A DNA stretch of 64,000 nt, taken from positions 4,775,724-4,839,723 of the forward strand of contig NZ_CP135918.1 of assembly GCF_032393985.1 (NCBI RefSeq), in the 5' to 3' direction. Positions 55,295 through 64,000 of this stretch are shown one piece after another; position 1 is the first letter of the stretch; every line of letters starts with the position of its first letter. The position numbers and the translations under genes are program-made. Source of the DNA: Fischerella sp. JS2. GTDB taxonomy: Bacteria > Cyanobacteriota > Cyanobacteriia > Cyanobacteriales > Nostocaceae. The notes under the pieces were generated by a model. The model worked only from the letters and a program-made list of their open reading frames with translations, had not been told where the DNA came from and searched no databases.

Positions 55295-55867
55295 TCAAGA
55301 ACAACTAGTCAGCGCAGCACCACATTGATCTTCACTTGCCAACCAACCCTTGATACCTTGATATTCTACCTGCGCCCATTCTCCCTGACAGCCTAATAAT
55401 TTCACACTCGTGCTGGGGGGAATTTGTCCCACTTTTTGACTTTGCTGATCAGCATTGGTGTAAAGATTCACGCCGTTAGTTCCATAGCCCCGCGATGATA
55501 TACCTAACATTGGCAAATATACCCAGCCAGTTCCTTGAAAATCACCAGTAACATCAGTAACTTGCACCCATTCTCCGGAGGCTGCGGTAATTTTTACTGT
55601 CTCATTAGTAGCTATTTGTCCCAAAATCTTGTGAGTGGGACTTGCACCACTCCGCACATTTAAACCTTGTGGATCTTTGGTAATGATGTAGGCAGAAATA
55701 TCACACTTTTGTTGTTTGGGTGATTGGGCTAACACATGATGATTAGCTATACCAGTATTAACAAGTACGCTAATACTACTAAATGCTAAGGCGATCGCTA
55801 ACTTGGCTGCTTGATTGTTCACTTGCTTTCTCCGATTTTTGGACACCAGCAATATTGCTGATGTCAT
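55295..55867 (-). CDS. exported protein with two SH3b domains
   Basis: A 190-residue protein with an N-terminal signal peptide (LAIALAFSSISVLVNTGIAN) and two bacterial SH3 modules (KDPQGLNVRSGASPTHKILG and YGTNGVNLYTNADQQSQKVG, each followed by VKLLG/WVQV-type strands and a GW motif). Such proteins bind peptidoglycan in the periplasm. The gene follows ubiD closely (the ubiD stop is 4 bp upstream), so they are likely co-transcribed, though a functional link is not obvious. Confidence 0.82.
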   Translation of the reverse strand: MTSAILLVSKNRRKQVNNQAAKLAIALAFSSISVLVNTGIANHHVLAQSPKQQKCDISAYIITKDPQGLNVRSGASPTHKILGQIATNETVKITAASGEWVQVTDVTGDFQGTGWVYLPMLGISSRGYGTNGVNLYTNADQQSQKVGQIPPSTSVKLLGCQGEWAQVEYQGIKGWLASEDQCGAALTSCS

Positions 55868-55871
55868 CTTT

Positions 55872-57380
55872 TTACTTCAAATCGTAACCAAATAAATTCG
55901 GATTAACCTCTCCCAGTTGCAAATCTGCTAAACCATATTCCGCCCAGCGCTTTTCCACCATCGCCGCTATTTCTGGATCTGATTCTAAGGGCGCACCCCA
56001 TTCGTGTTCGGTTTCTGGTGGTATCTTTGTGGTAGCATCAATTCCCATGCGTCCACCTAAACCTATCTTTTCACTGGCAAAATCTAAGCTGTCAAAGGGT
56101 GTATTCGGCAGAATAAATACATCTCGTGTGGGATCTACTTTTGAACTAATCGCCCACACAACTTGACGCGGATCTCTGATATTAATGTCTTTATCCACCA
56201 CAATCACAAATTTGGTGTAAGTAAACTGTGGTAGCGCACTCCAAAACGCCAATGCTGCCCGTCGCGCTTGCCCAGGGTAGGCTTTATCTATAGATATAAT
56301 GGCTGCTTTGTAACTCAAAGCTTCCATTGGCAAGAAGAAATCGACTATTTCCGAAACTTGTTGCCGCAGTATAGGAGTATAAATCCGATTGAGAGCGATC
56401 GCCATCATTGCTTCTTCTTTGGGTGGACGACCGCTAAATGTGGTTAAATAAATTGGGTCTTTACGATGTGTCATACACTGGAAGCGAATCAAAGGTGAAT
56501 CCTCTACACCACCGTAATAACCCATATGATCGCCAAAAGGCCCGTCTGGTAAAACTTCCCCTGGTGTAATCGTCCCTTCTAAAACAATTTCAGAATCGGC
56601 GGGGACTTCCAAATCTACGGTTTTACACTTTGCTAACTGCACACCAGAACCACCGTAAAGTCCAGCAAATAACCATTCAGATAAATCTACCGGAATCGGT
56701 GTCGCTGCTGCCATGATAATTAGAGGATCAACGCCGAGTGCGATCGCAATTTCTAATTTCTTCCCACGTTCGGCTGCTTTACGTAAATGTCTCGCCCCAC
56801 CCCGCACCGATAACCAATGCACGGTCATTGTATTATGAGATTGTAGTTGTAAGCGATACACGCCAATATTGGGTGTACCCGTCTCGCAATCCTTGGTAAT
56901 TACCAATCCCAGCGTTATAATCTTACCAGCATCACCTGGATAAGGACGTATCAAAGGTAACTTATTCAAATCCAAATCTCCCCCTTGCACCACCACTTGC
57001 TGACAAGCGGGGAAAAAATCTCTTCCTGGTTTCGCCTTGAGTACATCAAACAGCACTTTACCAAAATCGATCACTTGGGAAATCTTTTTGGGCGGCTTAG
57101 GTTGTTGAAGCATCGCCAACTTTTTCCCTAATTCTTCCAACTCCTGTGGATGCTGCATATTCATTGCCCAGCATATCCTTTCCACCGTCCCCATCAGATT
57201 AATCGCTACTGGCACAGATGAACCTTTGACGTTTTCAAACAATAACGCCGGACCGCCCTTTTGCAACATGCGGTTGGAAATTTCCGCAATTTCTAAATCT
57301 GGATCTACTGGCGCTTGAATTCGCTGTAGTTGTCCTTTTTGTTCCAGTAGTTTGATAAATTCCTTCAAATCTCTTGCCAT
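55872..57380 (-). CDS. ubiD: UbiD-family prenyl-FMN-dependent decarboxylase
   Basis: A 502-residue UbiD protein starting MARDLKEFIKLLEQKGQLQR, with KGGPALLFENVKG, the prFMN-binding INLMGTVERICWAM, RGGARHLRKA, and the EMSGRPPKEE-like TFSGRPPKEEAMMA catalytic loop. In bacteria UbiD removes the carboxyl group of 3-octaprenyl-4-hydroxybenzoate in ubiquinone synthesis; in cyanobacteria, which make plastoquinone, it is thought to serve that pathway or aromatic-acid turnover. The partner ubiX is not nearby. Confidence 0.93.
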   Translation of the reverse strand: MARDLKEFIKLLEQKGQLQRIQAPVDPDLEIAEISNRMLQKGGPALLFENVKGSSVPVAINLMGTVERICWAMNMQHPQELEELGKKLAMLQQPKPPKKISQVIDFGKVLFDVLKAKPGRDFFPACQQVVVQGGDLDLNKLPLIRPYPGDAGKIITLGLVITKDCETGTPNIGVYRLQLQSHNTMTVHWLSVRGGARHLRKAAERGKKLEIAIALGVDPLIIMAAATPIPVDLSEWLFAGLYGGSGVQLAKCKTVDLEVPADSEIVLEGTITPGEVLPDGPFGDHMGYYGGVEDSPLIRFQCMTHRKDPIYLTTFSGRPPKEEAMMAIALNRIYTPILRQQVSEIVDFFLPMEALSYKAAIISIDKAYPGQARRAALAFWSALPQFTYTKFVIVVDKDINIRDPRQVVWAISSKVDPTRDVFILPNTPFDSLDFASEKIGLGGRMGIDATTKIPPETEHEWGAPLESDPEIAAMVEKRWAEYGLADLQLGEVNPNLFGYDLK

Positions 57381-57711
57381 TGGTTAGAAAAAGTTTAAGA
57401 ACTATGAAGCGCTTTTTATATTATCTGTTATTTCTCTTGCCTGTCTTGAAAATAGGGTATAGGGGTGTAGTAGGAAGAGTCAAATTTTCATGCCCTCGTT
57501 GTAGGCTTAATTAGACCTCTTGCAAAAGGTACTTTTGCAAGAGGTAGGGAACAGGCAATTCTTCACAGGCAAAACTGCCAAATCTTTCCTGTTAAGACTT
57601 CCCCGTTTCCTGTTCCCGACTTCTGCAAGAAGTCTGTTGCTTGTGGGGTTCTAGCTTCTCAGCCTGCTATAAAATGAAGATATTACAGTCAATGGCTTGG
57701 AGGCATAACTA
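57381..57711. other. 331-bp spacer with two palindromes
   Basis: CCTCTTGCAAAAG (57516-57528) and CTTTTGCAAGAGG (57532-57544) form a perfect 13-bp stem with a 3-base loop. A shorter one, GACTTCTGCAAGAAGTC, lies at about 57628-57644. Both are dispersed-repeat-like. RBS GGAGG (57699-57703) precedes the next gene. Confidence 0.65.
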
Positions 57712-58059
57712 ATGTCCAGGATTACTCCAGTGGCCTTAGCGACGACTTTCGCATTAGTAACAATTATTTGCTACCCTTCTAAAACGTTGTCACAAACTAT
57801 AAAGGGTGGGCGTAACACAGCGCCTCCGACGGGTTGTTTGTCTGGATATCCTGATGGTAAGTATCGTGGTTCTCAAGCAGTCACTCGTTATGAGTTTGCT
57901 GCTGGCATGAATGCTTGTTTAAATCAGGTGGAGGAAGTTATTCCCAATCAAGCAAATTTAGCGACGAAATCAGATTTTGATGTTTTAATTAAAAGACAAA
58001 TAGAGTTAAATCGACAAGTTAGAGAGTTAAATCAGCGTGTTGATAATATTAAAAAATAA
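57712..58059 (+). CDS. small exported protein with one SLH-like domain
   Basis: A 115-residue protein with a signal peptide (ALATTFALVTIICYPSKTLS) and an S-layer-homology-type motif GYPDGKYRGSQAVTRYEFAA, then a C-terminal coiled-coil segment (RQIELNRQVRELNQRVDNIK). It is much shorter than SLH porins of cyanobacteria, which carry a long beta-barrel; it looks like their N-terminal region alone. Either a genuine small periplasmic protein or the front part of a porin gene that lost its barrel. Confidence 0.65.
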   Translation: MSRITPVALATTFALVTIICYPSKTLSQTIKGGRNTAPPTGCLSGYPDGKYRGSQAVTRYEFAAGMNACLNQVEEVIPNQANLATKSDFDVLIKRQIELNRQVRELNQRVDNIKK

Positions 58060-58146
58060 TGTTTTATCGAACACACATGTAGATGTCCCTCAAGGAGACT
58101 TCCCCAGGGAGGTCAGTAAATTTTATCAGTTGAGAGAAAATAAGAA

Positions 58147-58545
58147 TTAAGAGTTAATTGGAGCGAATTCTTCAAGTTTTGTTTCTTCAAGTTCCGGATC
58201 AACTACCATTAAATGTTCTTCTAAAATTGCCAAATTACGGATGTTAGATTTATAGAAAGCATCAAATAAATCACCTACTAAAGGCACACTGCCAACAACT
58301 GCTTCCAAACCGACATTGAAAATCATTTTGGCTAGGTCTTGGCGTGGAATACTAAAGCGGGTAGCTAAATATATAATATAGGCTGAAAAAGCTGTACTAA
58401 TTAAATCACCAGCACCTGGAACTAAACCAATAATGGGGTCTAGTCCAATGCGAAAGCCGATCAAAGGAATACGTATAGATGTATCCATCAATTGGCTAAG
58501 TTTACGAATGCGGTTGAGAGTAGTAAGGCGTTTAGCAGCGTCCAT
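58147..58545 (-). CDS. DUF4112 membrane protein
   Basis: A 132-residue protein matching DUF4112: IPLIGFRIGLDPIIGLVPGA, GDLISTAFSAYIIYLATRFS and NVGLEAVVGSVPLVGDLFDA, forming two hydrophobic segments around a helix. The family is widespread and uncharacterised. It lies downstream of the cupA terminator, in the place where cupS is found in some NDH-1MS operons, but it is not CupS. Confidence 0.75.
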   Translation of the reverse strand: MDAAKRLTTLNRIRKLSQLMDTSIRIPLIGFRIGLDPIIGLVPGAGDLISTAFSAYIIYLATRFSIPRQDLAKMIFNVGLEAVVGSVPLVGDLFDAFYKSNIRNLAILEEHLMVVDPELEETKLEEFAPINS

Positions 58546-58718
58546 AATTTACTAGATTTGATATTTACACTATTCCTACGTTGCACTACTTTCAATTAAT
58601 TCGTCTTGTACCGCAAGGAGGTTTTTTTCTGGAAATAAAATCTTCCCCCTGTTTATGGAGGGATTGAGGGGGTTTTTAGGATTAATGCAAAAGGTCTAAT
58701 GATATTTGGGAAAATTTT

Positions 58719-58767
58719 AAAGGGCAAGGGTAAGGGATTATTCTTTTCCCTTTAACCCTTGCCCTTT
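58719..58767 (-). terminator. strong hairpin downstream of the CO2-uptake operon
   Basis: AAAGGGCAAGGGT (58719-58731) pairs exactly with ACCCTTGCCCTTT (58755-58767). It ends the minus-strand cupA transcript; the T run on that strand is short, so it may act as a bidirectional or stabilising hairpin. Confidence 0.65.
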
Positions 58768-58780
58768 TTCCCTGAATCAG

Positions 58781-60103
58781 TTATCTATAATCCTGTCGCT
58801 GAATTTGCCGTAAACGGGCAGCATCACGCATACCATATTCAGGGCGACAAAAACGATTTAATTGTGCTTCAAAAAATTCGCGATTTGCTTGTAAATGTTT
58901 GGGATTTGGATCATCTAATGGATATAAAAGTGCAGTCCGTAAGGCTTGAATTACCGCAGAAGTAACGTTGTACATTGACCGTTGGAAAGTAATTCCCAAC
59001 TGAATCAACATATCGTCTTCACCACGACAGTGTTGTTTGTAATAATCCACAAGATATTGGGGCAAGAAATGCAACATATCTTGCATTAAAAGTGTTGGTG
59101 GAATGCCCGCAGTCCCCACAGGAAATACATCGGCATATAAAATACCGTAGTGGAAATCTTCTTGCTTATCAGGGATTTGTCTGGCTTGGGCATTGTAAGA
59201 TTTTGTACCTCGGAAGGGAGAAGTACGATAGAAAACAGCTTCTACATAAGGTAATGCTGCCTCATAAAGCCAGGTAAAGCCCTTAGATTTAGGGATAATT
59301 TCGTAACATTCTCCCCGAATATAAACATGATGGTAAATGGGACGACCTGCGATCGCAAAAATTCCATTGACCAAGAAATTCATAGCATCGGGGACACCTT
59401 TAAATCCGCCTTCATCATAGATGTCCGACATTTCAAAGAAAACCGGTGCCATGACTTCCCAGAACAACCCCAGGTTAGCGTAATAAGACATCTGGCGGCA
59501 CTGTTCCAAAAACATATCTGGAAACAGTTTATACAATCCCAGCATTACGGGGTTGCCTTGGAAGTAGGCCTTAATAGCGCGATCAGCATTAGCTTTGTAC
59601 TCTTCAGTGTCGAGATAAGCATCAAATTGATTCACTGGTGCATACATATGACGATGCCAAAGCATTGCCCGCATACACTCTTCGGCAAATTCCATATTTA
59701 TGCGGTCATGAAACCAATGATGAAGCAATTTTGGCATTTTAAAGGTTTCACCCTTTTCCATAAATGCCAAAAGTTCTGGATGGGCTGTTGCTTCACCACG
59801 CCAAATTCGCAAATCAGCATCGTCACCAGCATAATGATTATGCCGCTCTAAATACTCCTGAGAAATAAAGTATTTAAAGAAGGGAAACGGATCTAAAAAA
59901 ACCTGTTCGGCAATATAAAGTAAGTCACGCCAGTAGAAATCCATCGGCACTGCATAAGCCTTATAAATGCCGATAATTTGCATCAAATTTTCTGGCGTAT
60001 CCGGTAACATTGAACCGCCAGCTTCTAAACGGTGAATTATTTCTGCAAATTCATGAGTAGAAGGCGGTAATTTAGTTGTAGGTTTATCTAGTGCTTGTAC
60101 CAT
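58781..60103 (-). CDS. cupA: CO2 hydration protein CupA (ChpY)
   Basis: A 440-residue protein of the ChpX/ChpY family, beginning MVQALDKPTTKLPPSTHEFA and containing LLHHWFHDRINMEFAEECMR and NVTSAVIQALRTALLYPLDD. CupA sits on the NDH-1MS complex at the thylakoid membrane and, with the ndhD3/ndhF3 subunits, converts CO2 to bicarbonate using a zinc site, powered by electron transfer. The order ndhF3-ndhD3-cupA identifies it as the high-affinity, CO2-inducible CupA rather than CupB. It follows ndhD3 by 10 bp. No cupS is found downstream in this window. Confidence 0.92.
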   Translation of the reverse strand: MVQALDKPTTKLPPSTHEFAEIIHRLEAGGSMLPDTPENLMQIIGIYKAYAVPMDFYWRDLLYIAEQVFLDPFPFFKYFISQEYLERHNHYAGDDADLRIWRGEATAHPELLAFMEKGETFKMPKLLHHWFHDRINMEFAEECMRAMLWHRHMYAPVNQFDAYLDTEEYKANADRAIKAYFQGNPVMLGLYKLFPDMFLEQCRQMSYYANLGLFWEVMAPVFFEMSDIYDEGGFKGVPDAMNFLVNGIFAIAGRPIYHHVYIRGECYEIIPKSKGFTWLYEAALPYVEAVFYRTSPFRGTKSYNAQARQIPDKQEDFHYGILYADVFPVGTAGIPPTLLMQDMLHFLPQYLVDYYKQHCRGEDDMLIQLGITFQRSMYNVTSAVIQALRTALLYPLDDPNPKHLQANREFFEAQLNRFCRPEYGMRDAARLRQIQRQDYR

Positions 60104-60113
60104 TTTTAGTTCT

Positions 60114-61613
60114 TTATTTCAGGGCTACTTGCTGAGTCACTGGTTTTTCGATGGGAGGAATGGTTGCAACCATTGCTGTTGTTGTTGGTTCAGCCCAACG
60201 CACTAACCAAGTGGGTTGTACTCCTAAGAACAAAATTAAGGCTGCCAAAACTAGGGCTGGCATTTTTTCGTGCCACAGGACTCGTGGGTAATAGGCAAGG
60301 TTGTTGTCAAGTTTACCAAAACAGGTACGGTTGAGGAGAATGACAAAGTAAACTGCGGTTAAGCCAGTAGCTACTACACACAATAGAGTAGGGATGGGGA
60401 AGACAGAGAAACTACCTTGGAAAACGATAAATTCAGAGATAAATCCTGTCATTCCAGGAATACCCGCGCTAGCCATACCGCCTAAAACTAATAAGGCACT
60501 GGTTAGGGGTAAACCGCGTATAGGATTCATTAAGCCATTGAGGACATCCAACTCCCGGGTTCCCACCTTGGCTTCTACAACTCCGACTAGGTGGAAGAGA
60601 ATGGCTAGGATAATACCGTGGCTAACCATTTGGGCAACTGCACCAACAAGGGCAAGGGGAGTACTAGCAGCAGCAGCCAGGAGAATGTAACCCATGTGAC
60701 CGATGGAACTGTATGCCACCATGCGCTTGATGTCTTTTTGAGCGATCGCTGTTACTGCCCCATACATGGCACTGACTGCACCCCAAATTGCCAAACTTGG
60801 TGCGAGAGTACTCCAAGCATCGGGAAACAAAGCCATCCCAAAGCGCAAAATTCCGTAAGTTCCTAACTTCGCCAGTACACCACCAAGCAGAATGGCAATC
60901 GGGGCGGAAGCTTCAACGTAAGCATCTGGCAACCAAGTATGCAAGGGAACCAAGGGAATTTTAATCCCAAAGCCTAGTATGATTCCTACCAACAGAACAA
61001 TTTGCAATGTTGCTGATAGAGTCTGAGTAGAAAGGGCATCGTAATTAAAGCTAGAGGAACCTGTCACCCAGACAATACCCAAAAAGGTAGCCAGAATTAA
61101 TGCGCCGGAAACGGCAGTATAAATCAGGAACTTAATACCAGCATAAGCTCGTCTTTGACCACCCCAAATACTAATTAGCAGATAAAAGGGTATTAATTCT
61201 AGTTCGTAGAACAGGAAGAATAATAGTAAATTTTCTGCTAAAAACGCGCCTGCAACTCCACCACTTACTAACAACACCAGAGAGTAGAAAAGGCGAGGAC
61301 GTTCTATTTGCTGACTGCTGCTGTAAATAGCAATCCAGGTGAGCAAACTATTTAAAATCAGCAGTAAAATCGAAAGTCCATCTACCCCAAGCTGATAGCT
61401 TAAGCCAAGGGTTTCATTCCAGGGGAGATACTCTTTTAACTGCATCCCTGGATTGTTGATATCAAATTTGAGTAAGAGAAAAAGATTCCACAACAGTACT
61501 ATTCCAGAAGCAAACAATGCTCCTAAACGCACACGATTAGCAGAAATATTTCCTGGTAATAATGCGATGACAGCAGCCGCAAAAATCGGGAGCCAAATTA
61601 AAACGCTGAGCAT
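60114..61613 (-). CDS. ndhD3: NDH-1MS subunit NdhD3
   Basis: A 499-residue NDH-1 chain 4 homologue with about 14 membrane segments. Seen: the glutamate-rich front of the channel (FFLFYELELIPFYLLISIWG), the quinone/proton-channel residues in LVPLHTWLPDAYVEASAPIA, and the KRMVAYSSIGHMGYILL helix. NdhD3 replaces NdhD1 in the CO2-uptake form of NDH-1. Its genomic place directly before cupA, with an ndhF3 upstream, shows the D3 identity. Confidence 0.94.
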   Translation of the reverse strand: MLSVLIWLPIFAAAVIALLPGNISANRVRLGALFASGIVLLWNLFLLLKFDINNPGMQLKEYLPWNETLGLSYQLGVDGLSILLLILNSLLTWIAIYSSSQQIERPRLFYSLVLLVSGGVAGAFLAENLLLFFLFYELELIPFYLLISIWGGQRRAYAGIKFLIYTAVSGALILATFLGIVWVTGSSSFNYDALSTQTLSATLQIVLLVGIILGFGIKIPLVPLHTWLPDAYVEASAPIAILLGGVLAKLGTYGILRFGMALFPDAWSTLAPSLAIWGAVSAMYGAVTAIAQKDIKRMVAYSSIGHMGYILLAAAASTPLALVGAVAQMVSHGIILAILFHLVGVVEAKVGTRELDVLNGLMNPIRGLPLTSALLVLGGMASAGIPGMTGFISEFIVFQGSFSVFPIPTLLCVVATGLTAVYFVILLNRTCFGKLDNNLAYYPRVLWHEKMPALVLAALILFLGVQPTWLVRWAEPTTTAMVATIPPIEKPVTQQVALK

Positions 61614-61792
61614 AATTTGGAATGGTAAAATTGATGTTCTTAAAGTACGGACGAAGGAAAGAGAGACAAGAAGGACAAAGGAGAAAAATTAATTACTCAT
61701 CCCATACCGAGTGACAAATGACCATTGACAATTAACTATTGACCATCCTCACCAGTTAGCTTTATTTGTGTCGATATACTTAAGTAAATTTG

Positions 61793-62506
61793 CTAACTAA
61801 CAATCGTGATTTTACTAGTATCTAAGTCATAGTATCCACCAACAATTTTGAGTTTATTTTCTTGAATTAATTGAGAGAGAACAGTTGATTTTTTCAATTT
61901 CTCTATTTGTGCCCTGACGTTGGCTTTACAAGCATTTTCTAACTTGTCTCCGGGTTGATTTTTTGACTGTTCTATACCAGGTTGTATAGCAGCCACTAAA
62001 CTACCAATCTGACCTGGGACTTGAGCGCCTTTGATTGTGGCATCTACTGCACCACATCTTTCATGTCCCAGCACCATAATTACTTTTGAACCTAATATTA
62101 AGCTGCCAAATTCGAGACTGCCAATTTCTTCTGGTGTGGCAACATTACCAGCAACGCGGCATACGAATAAATCGCCAAATCCTTGGTCAAAAATAATCTC
62201 TGAAGGAACACGCGAATCTGCACAACTGAGAATAGAAGCAAAAGGTTTTTGACCTTTGGCAACTTCTGTTAGACGTGTATAACTTTGATGGGGATTTTTC
62301 CGTTTTCTGTTGACAAAACGTTCATTACCTTCTAGAAGTTGTTGCAATGCTTGGTCGGGAGATATATTATTTTCGGCAATTACTTTTGGTGGAGAAACTA
62401 ATTGAGAGCCAACACCGGCTGTTACCACTCCTGTACCTAATGCTCCTGCACCTAGCTTCAGTATATTTCTTCTGGAAAAAATTCTCTCCACTGAAATGCT
62501 CCTCAA
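61793..62506 (-). CDS. ecaB: Tat-exported beta-carbonic anhydrase (EcaB-like) inside the ndh operon
   Basis: A 237-residue protein with a twin-arginine signal (SRRNILKLGAGALGTGVV; RR at 12-13), so it is predicted to cross the membrane folded, into the thylakoid lumen or periplasm. The beta-CA zinc site is complete: C95-x-D97-x-R99 in SCADSRVP and H148-x2-C151 in GHERCGAV. It interconverts CO2 and bicarbonate. In Synechocystis the similar thylakoid enzyme EcaB acts with NDH-1 CO2-uptake complexes. Here its gene lies between ndhF3 and ndhD3 on the same strand. Confidence 0.88.
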   Translation of the reverse strand: MRSISVERIFSRRNILKLGAGALGTGVVTAGVGSQLVSPPKVIAENNISPDQALQQLLEGNERFVNRKRKNPHQSYTRLTEVAKGQKPFASILSCADSRVPSEIIFDQGFGDLFVCRVAGNVATPEEIGSLEFGSLILGSKVIMVLGHERCGAVDATIKGAQVPGQIGSLVAAIQPGIEQSKNQPGDKLENACKANVRAQIEKLKKSTVLSQLIQENKLKIVGGYYDLDTSKITIVS

Positions 62507-62549
62507 ATACCAGAGATAAAAAACTTATCGCCTTTGACTTGATGCACTG

Positions 62550-63998
62550 TTAGCGAGACAAGTACATCATGTCTAAGAACTGATTTCCCCAGTAGGGCCA
62601 AGTGACGAATATTCCTAAAACACCAACTCCTAACAGAACAGTGAAGGCATAAAATTGAGTTTGTCCAGAGGTACTATACTTAAGACTTTCGCCACCACCA
62701 ATGGAAGCTAAACCAACCAAGTTAACAATGCCATCAACTACGAAACGATCAACAATGTCGGCTAGTTTAGAAATGAGGTCAACACTCAAAACAATACTCA
62801 TCCGATAGAGTTTAGCAGTGTAAAAATCGTAGGCGATTAAATCTTGTAAACCTTTCCAAGGTAGGCGAATTGGTTTTGGCACATTGCCCAGATAAATTAC
62901 ACCACTGATGCTGCAACCAAAAATACTTGACCAAATTAACAGTAGTGCAACATCTTTATTTAATTCAGCCCAACTAGGTAGAAGTGATAAGCTTTGCAAA
63001 ATTAAGGGTAAATGAAGAGTAAAGCTCATCAAAATGATCATTGGTAACACCATTTGCCAGCCAACTTCAGGCGATCGCTCACTCATTTGCTTGGGTTTAC
63101 CACCAAAAATGAGACTGAATTCCCTGGTTAAGCTAAAAGCTGTCAAAGCATTGACTGCTATTACTACTCCAACTAGCCAAGGTTTGGTTGTCCATAGTCC
63201 ATCTGCTAATTTCAACAATGCCCAAAAGCTACCTAGAGGAGGGAAACCAATTAGTCCTAAAATACCAACAATATAAGCTAAGCCGGAAACTGGACGACGT
63301 GACCATAGTCCACCCAACAAAGTAACATTTTGGGTAATACTGTTCCAGACAACAGCACCTGCACTCATCACCAGTAATGCTGCGCTTAAAGCGTGGGTAA
63401 GTACCAACAACAGCGCCGCTTCGTCTTGCTGCGTACCTACAGCGATAAATACCAAACCTAAGTAGGCACTCACAGAGTAAGACAAACAGCGTTTAACATC
63501 AACTTGAGCGATCGCAATTAAGGAAGCACCTACCGCCGTGACTGCACCGATACCAACCATCGCGTTAGAAACTATAGGCGATAAGCTAAAAACAGGTTGT
63601 AATTTTACTAGCACCCAAGCACCACTCGCAACTACCACTGAATTACGCAAAATAGTACTGGGGATAGGCCCTTCCATTGCCTCATCCAACCACAGATGCA
63701 AAGGGAACTGGGCGCATTTACCCATTGGCCCTGCAATCAGCGCCAAACCAACCAGTGTGATTAGTGTTGGATTTACATTAGCACTAGCTGCCCACTCTGC
63801 TAGTTCTGTATAATTCCAAGTTCCTGATAGAGGCCATAGTCCCAGTACCCCCATCAACAGGAATAAGTCGCCTATCCGCTTAGTTAGGAACGCATCTCTC
63901 GCACCAGTGACTACTAAAGGTTGGATAAACCATAACCCAACCAGCAAGTAAGTTCCGAGAGTCAGGATTTCCAGAATTACATAGCTAAAGAATAGGTT
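62550..63998 (-). CDS. ndhF3: NDH-1MS subunit NdhF3 (partial, 5' end outside window)
   Basis: At least 482 residues of an NDH-1 chain 5 (NdhF) homologue, open to the right edge. Visible: LEILTLGTYLLVGLWFIQPL, the proton-channel helix QFPLHLWLDEAMEGPIPSTI, KRCLSYSVSAYLGLVFIA, and the long amphipathic C-terminal helix region. NdhF3 with NdhD3 and CupA builds the CO2-inducible uptake complex. The stop at 62550 is 43 bp from the ecaB start, so it is the first seen member of the operon. The promoter and any CcmR/NdhR sites lie outside. Confidence 0.92.
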   Translation of the reverse strand, partial: NLFFSYVILEILTLGTYLLVGLWFIQPLVVTGARDAFLTKRIGDLFLLMGVLGLWPLSGTWNYTELAEWAASANVNPTLITLVGLALIAGPMGKCAQFPLHLWLDEAMEGPIPSTILRNSVVVASGAWVLVKLQPVFSLSPIVSNAMVGIGAVTAVGASLIAIAQVDVKRCLSYSVSAYLGLVFIAVGTQQDEAALLLVLTHALSAALLVMSAGAVVWNSITQNVTLLGGLWSRRPVSGLAYIVGILGLIGFPPLGSFWALLKLADGLWTTKPWLVGVVIAVNALTAFSLTREFSLIFGGKPKQMSERSPEVGWQMVLPMIILMSFTLHLPLILQSLSLLPSWAELNKDVALLLIWSSIFGCSISGVIYLGNVPKPIRLPWKGLQDLIAYDFYTAKLYRMSIVLSVDLISKLADIVDRFVVDGIVNLVGLASIGGGESLKYSTSGQTQFYAFTVLLGVGVLGIFVTWPYWGNQFLDMMYLSR

Positions 63999-64000
63999 GT

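Overview
The window is chromosomal DNA of a filamentous, probably heterocyst-forming (Nostocales-type) cyanobacterium. Evidence: many HIP1-type GCGATCGC sites, phycobilisome gene apcF, CP12, NtcA-type boxes at glnA and gifA, Ftn2/ZipN, an NDH-1 CO2-uptake operon, PEP-CTERM and pentapeptide proteins, and dense short tandem and palindromic repeats between genes. No species can be named from the sequence alone.

Layout. 0-8.5 kb: tail of a DUF697 GTPase-like gene, a lone divergent D1 protein (rogue/sentinel type, missing several Mn-cluster ligands), cp12, tlyA, apcF, the nitrogen pair glnA/gifA (each with a GTA-N8-TAC box) and a methyltransferase. 8.7-10.4 kb: an apparently complete IS608-like IS200/IS605 element (tnpA, tnpB, both ends recognisable). 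10.7-18.9 kb: DUF2085 protein, OppC-type permease, HD-domain protein, RND efflux pair, tRNA-Gly(CCC).

19.2-31.8 kb is an accessory, partly decaying island. It holds homologues of a single-strand DNA phosphorothioation system: DUF4007 protein (SspB-like), large P-loop ATPase (SspC-like, split by a frame change), PP-loop ATPase (SspD/DndC-like), an HNH nuclease and a cysteine desulfurase (SspA/DndA-like). Between them lie dead genes with in-frame stops, a 5 x 20 bp tandem repeat and palindromic repeats. Together these could modify DNA with sulfur and cut unmodified or modified DNA, but the frame break in the ATPase raises doubt about activity.

31.8-57.4 kb: type IA topoisomerase, unknown conserved proteins, PEP-CTERM protein, FAD oxidoreductase, pentapeptide protein, aspartate kinase, a serine-recombinase homologue without catalytic residues, a two-gene RHH-regulator operon with an operator-like array, ftn2, pdhA, an aldose-epimerase, tRNA-Lys(TTT), class II aldolase, fasciclin lipoprotein and ubiD. 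57.7-64 kb: a small SLH protein, a DUF4112 protein and the minus-strand operon ndhF3 - Tat-exported beta-carbonic anhydrase - ndhD3 - cupA, the inducible CO2-uptake NDH-1 complex. The carbonic anhydrase inside this operon is the most suggestive context observation outside the defence island. All functional calls rest on reading the sequence; no database search was run.
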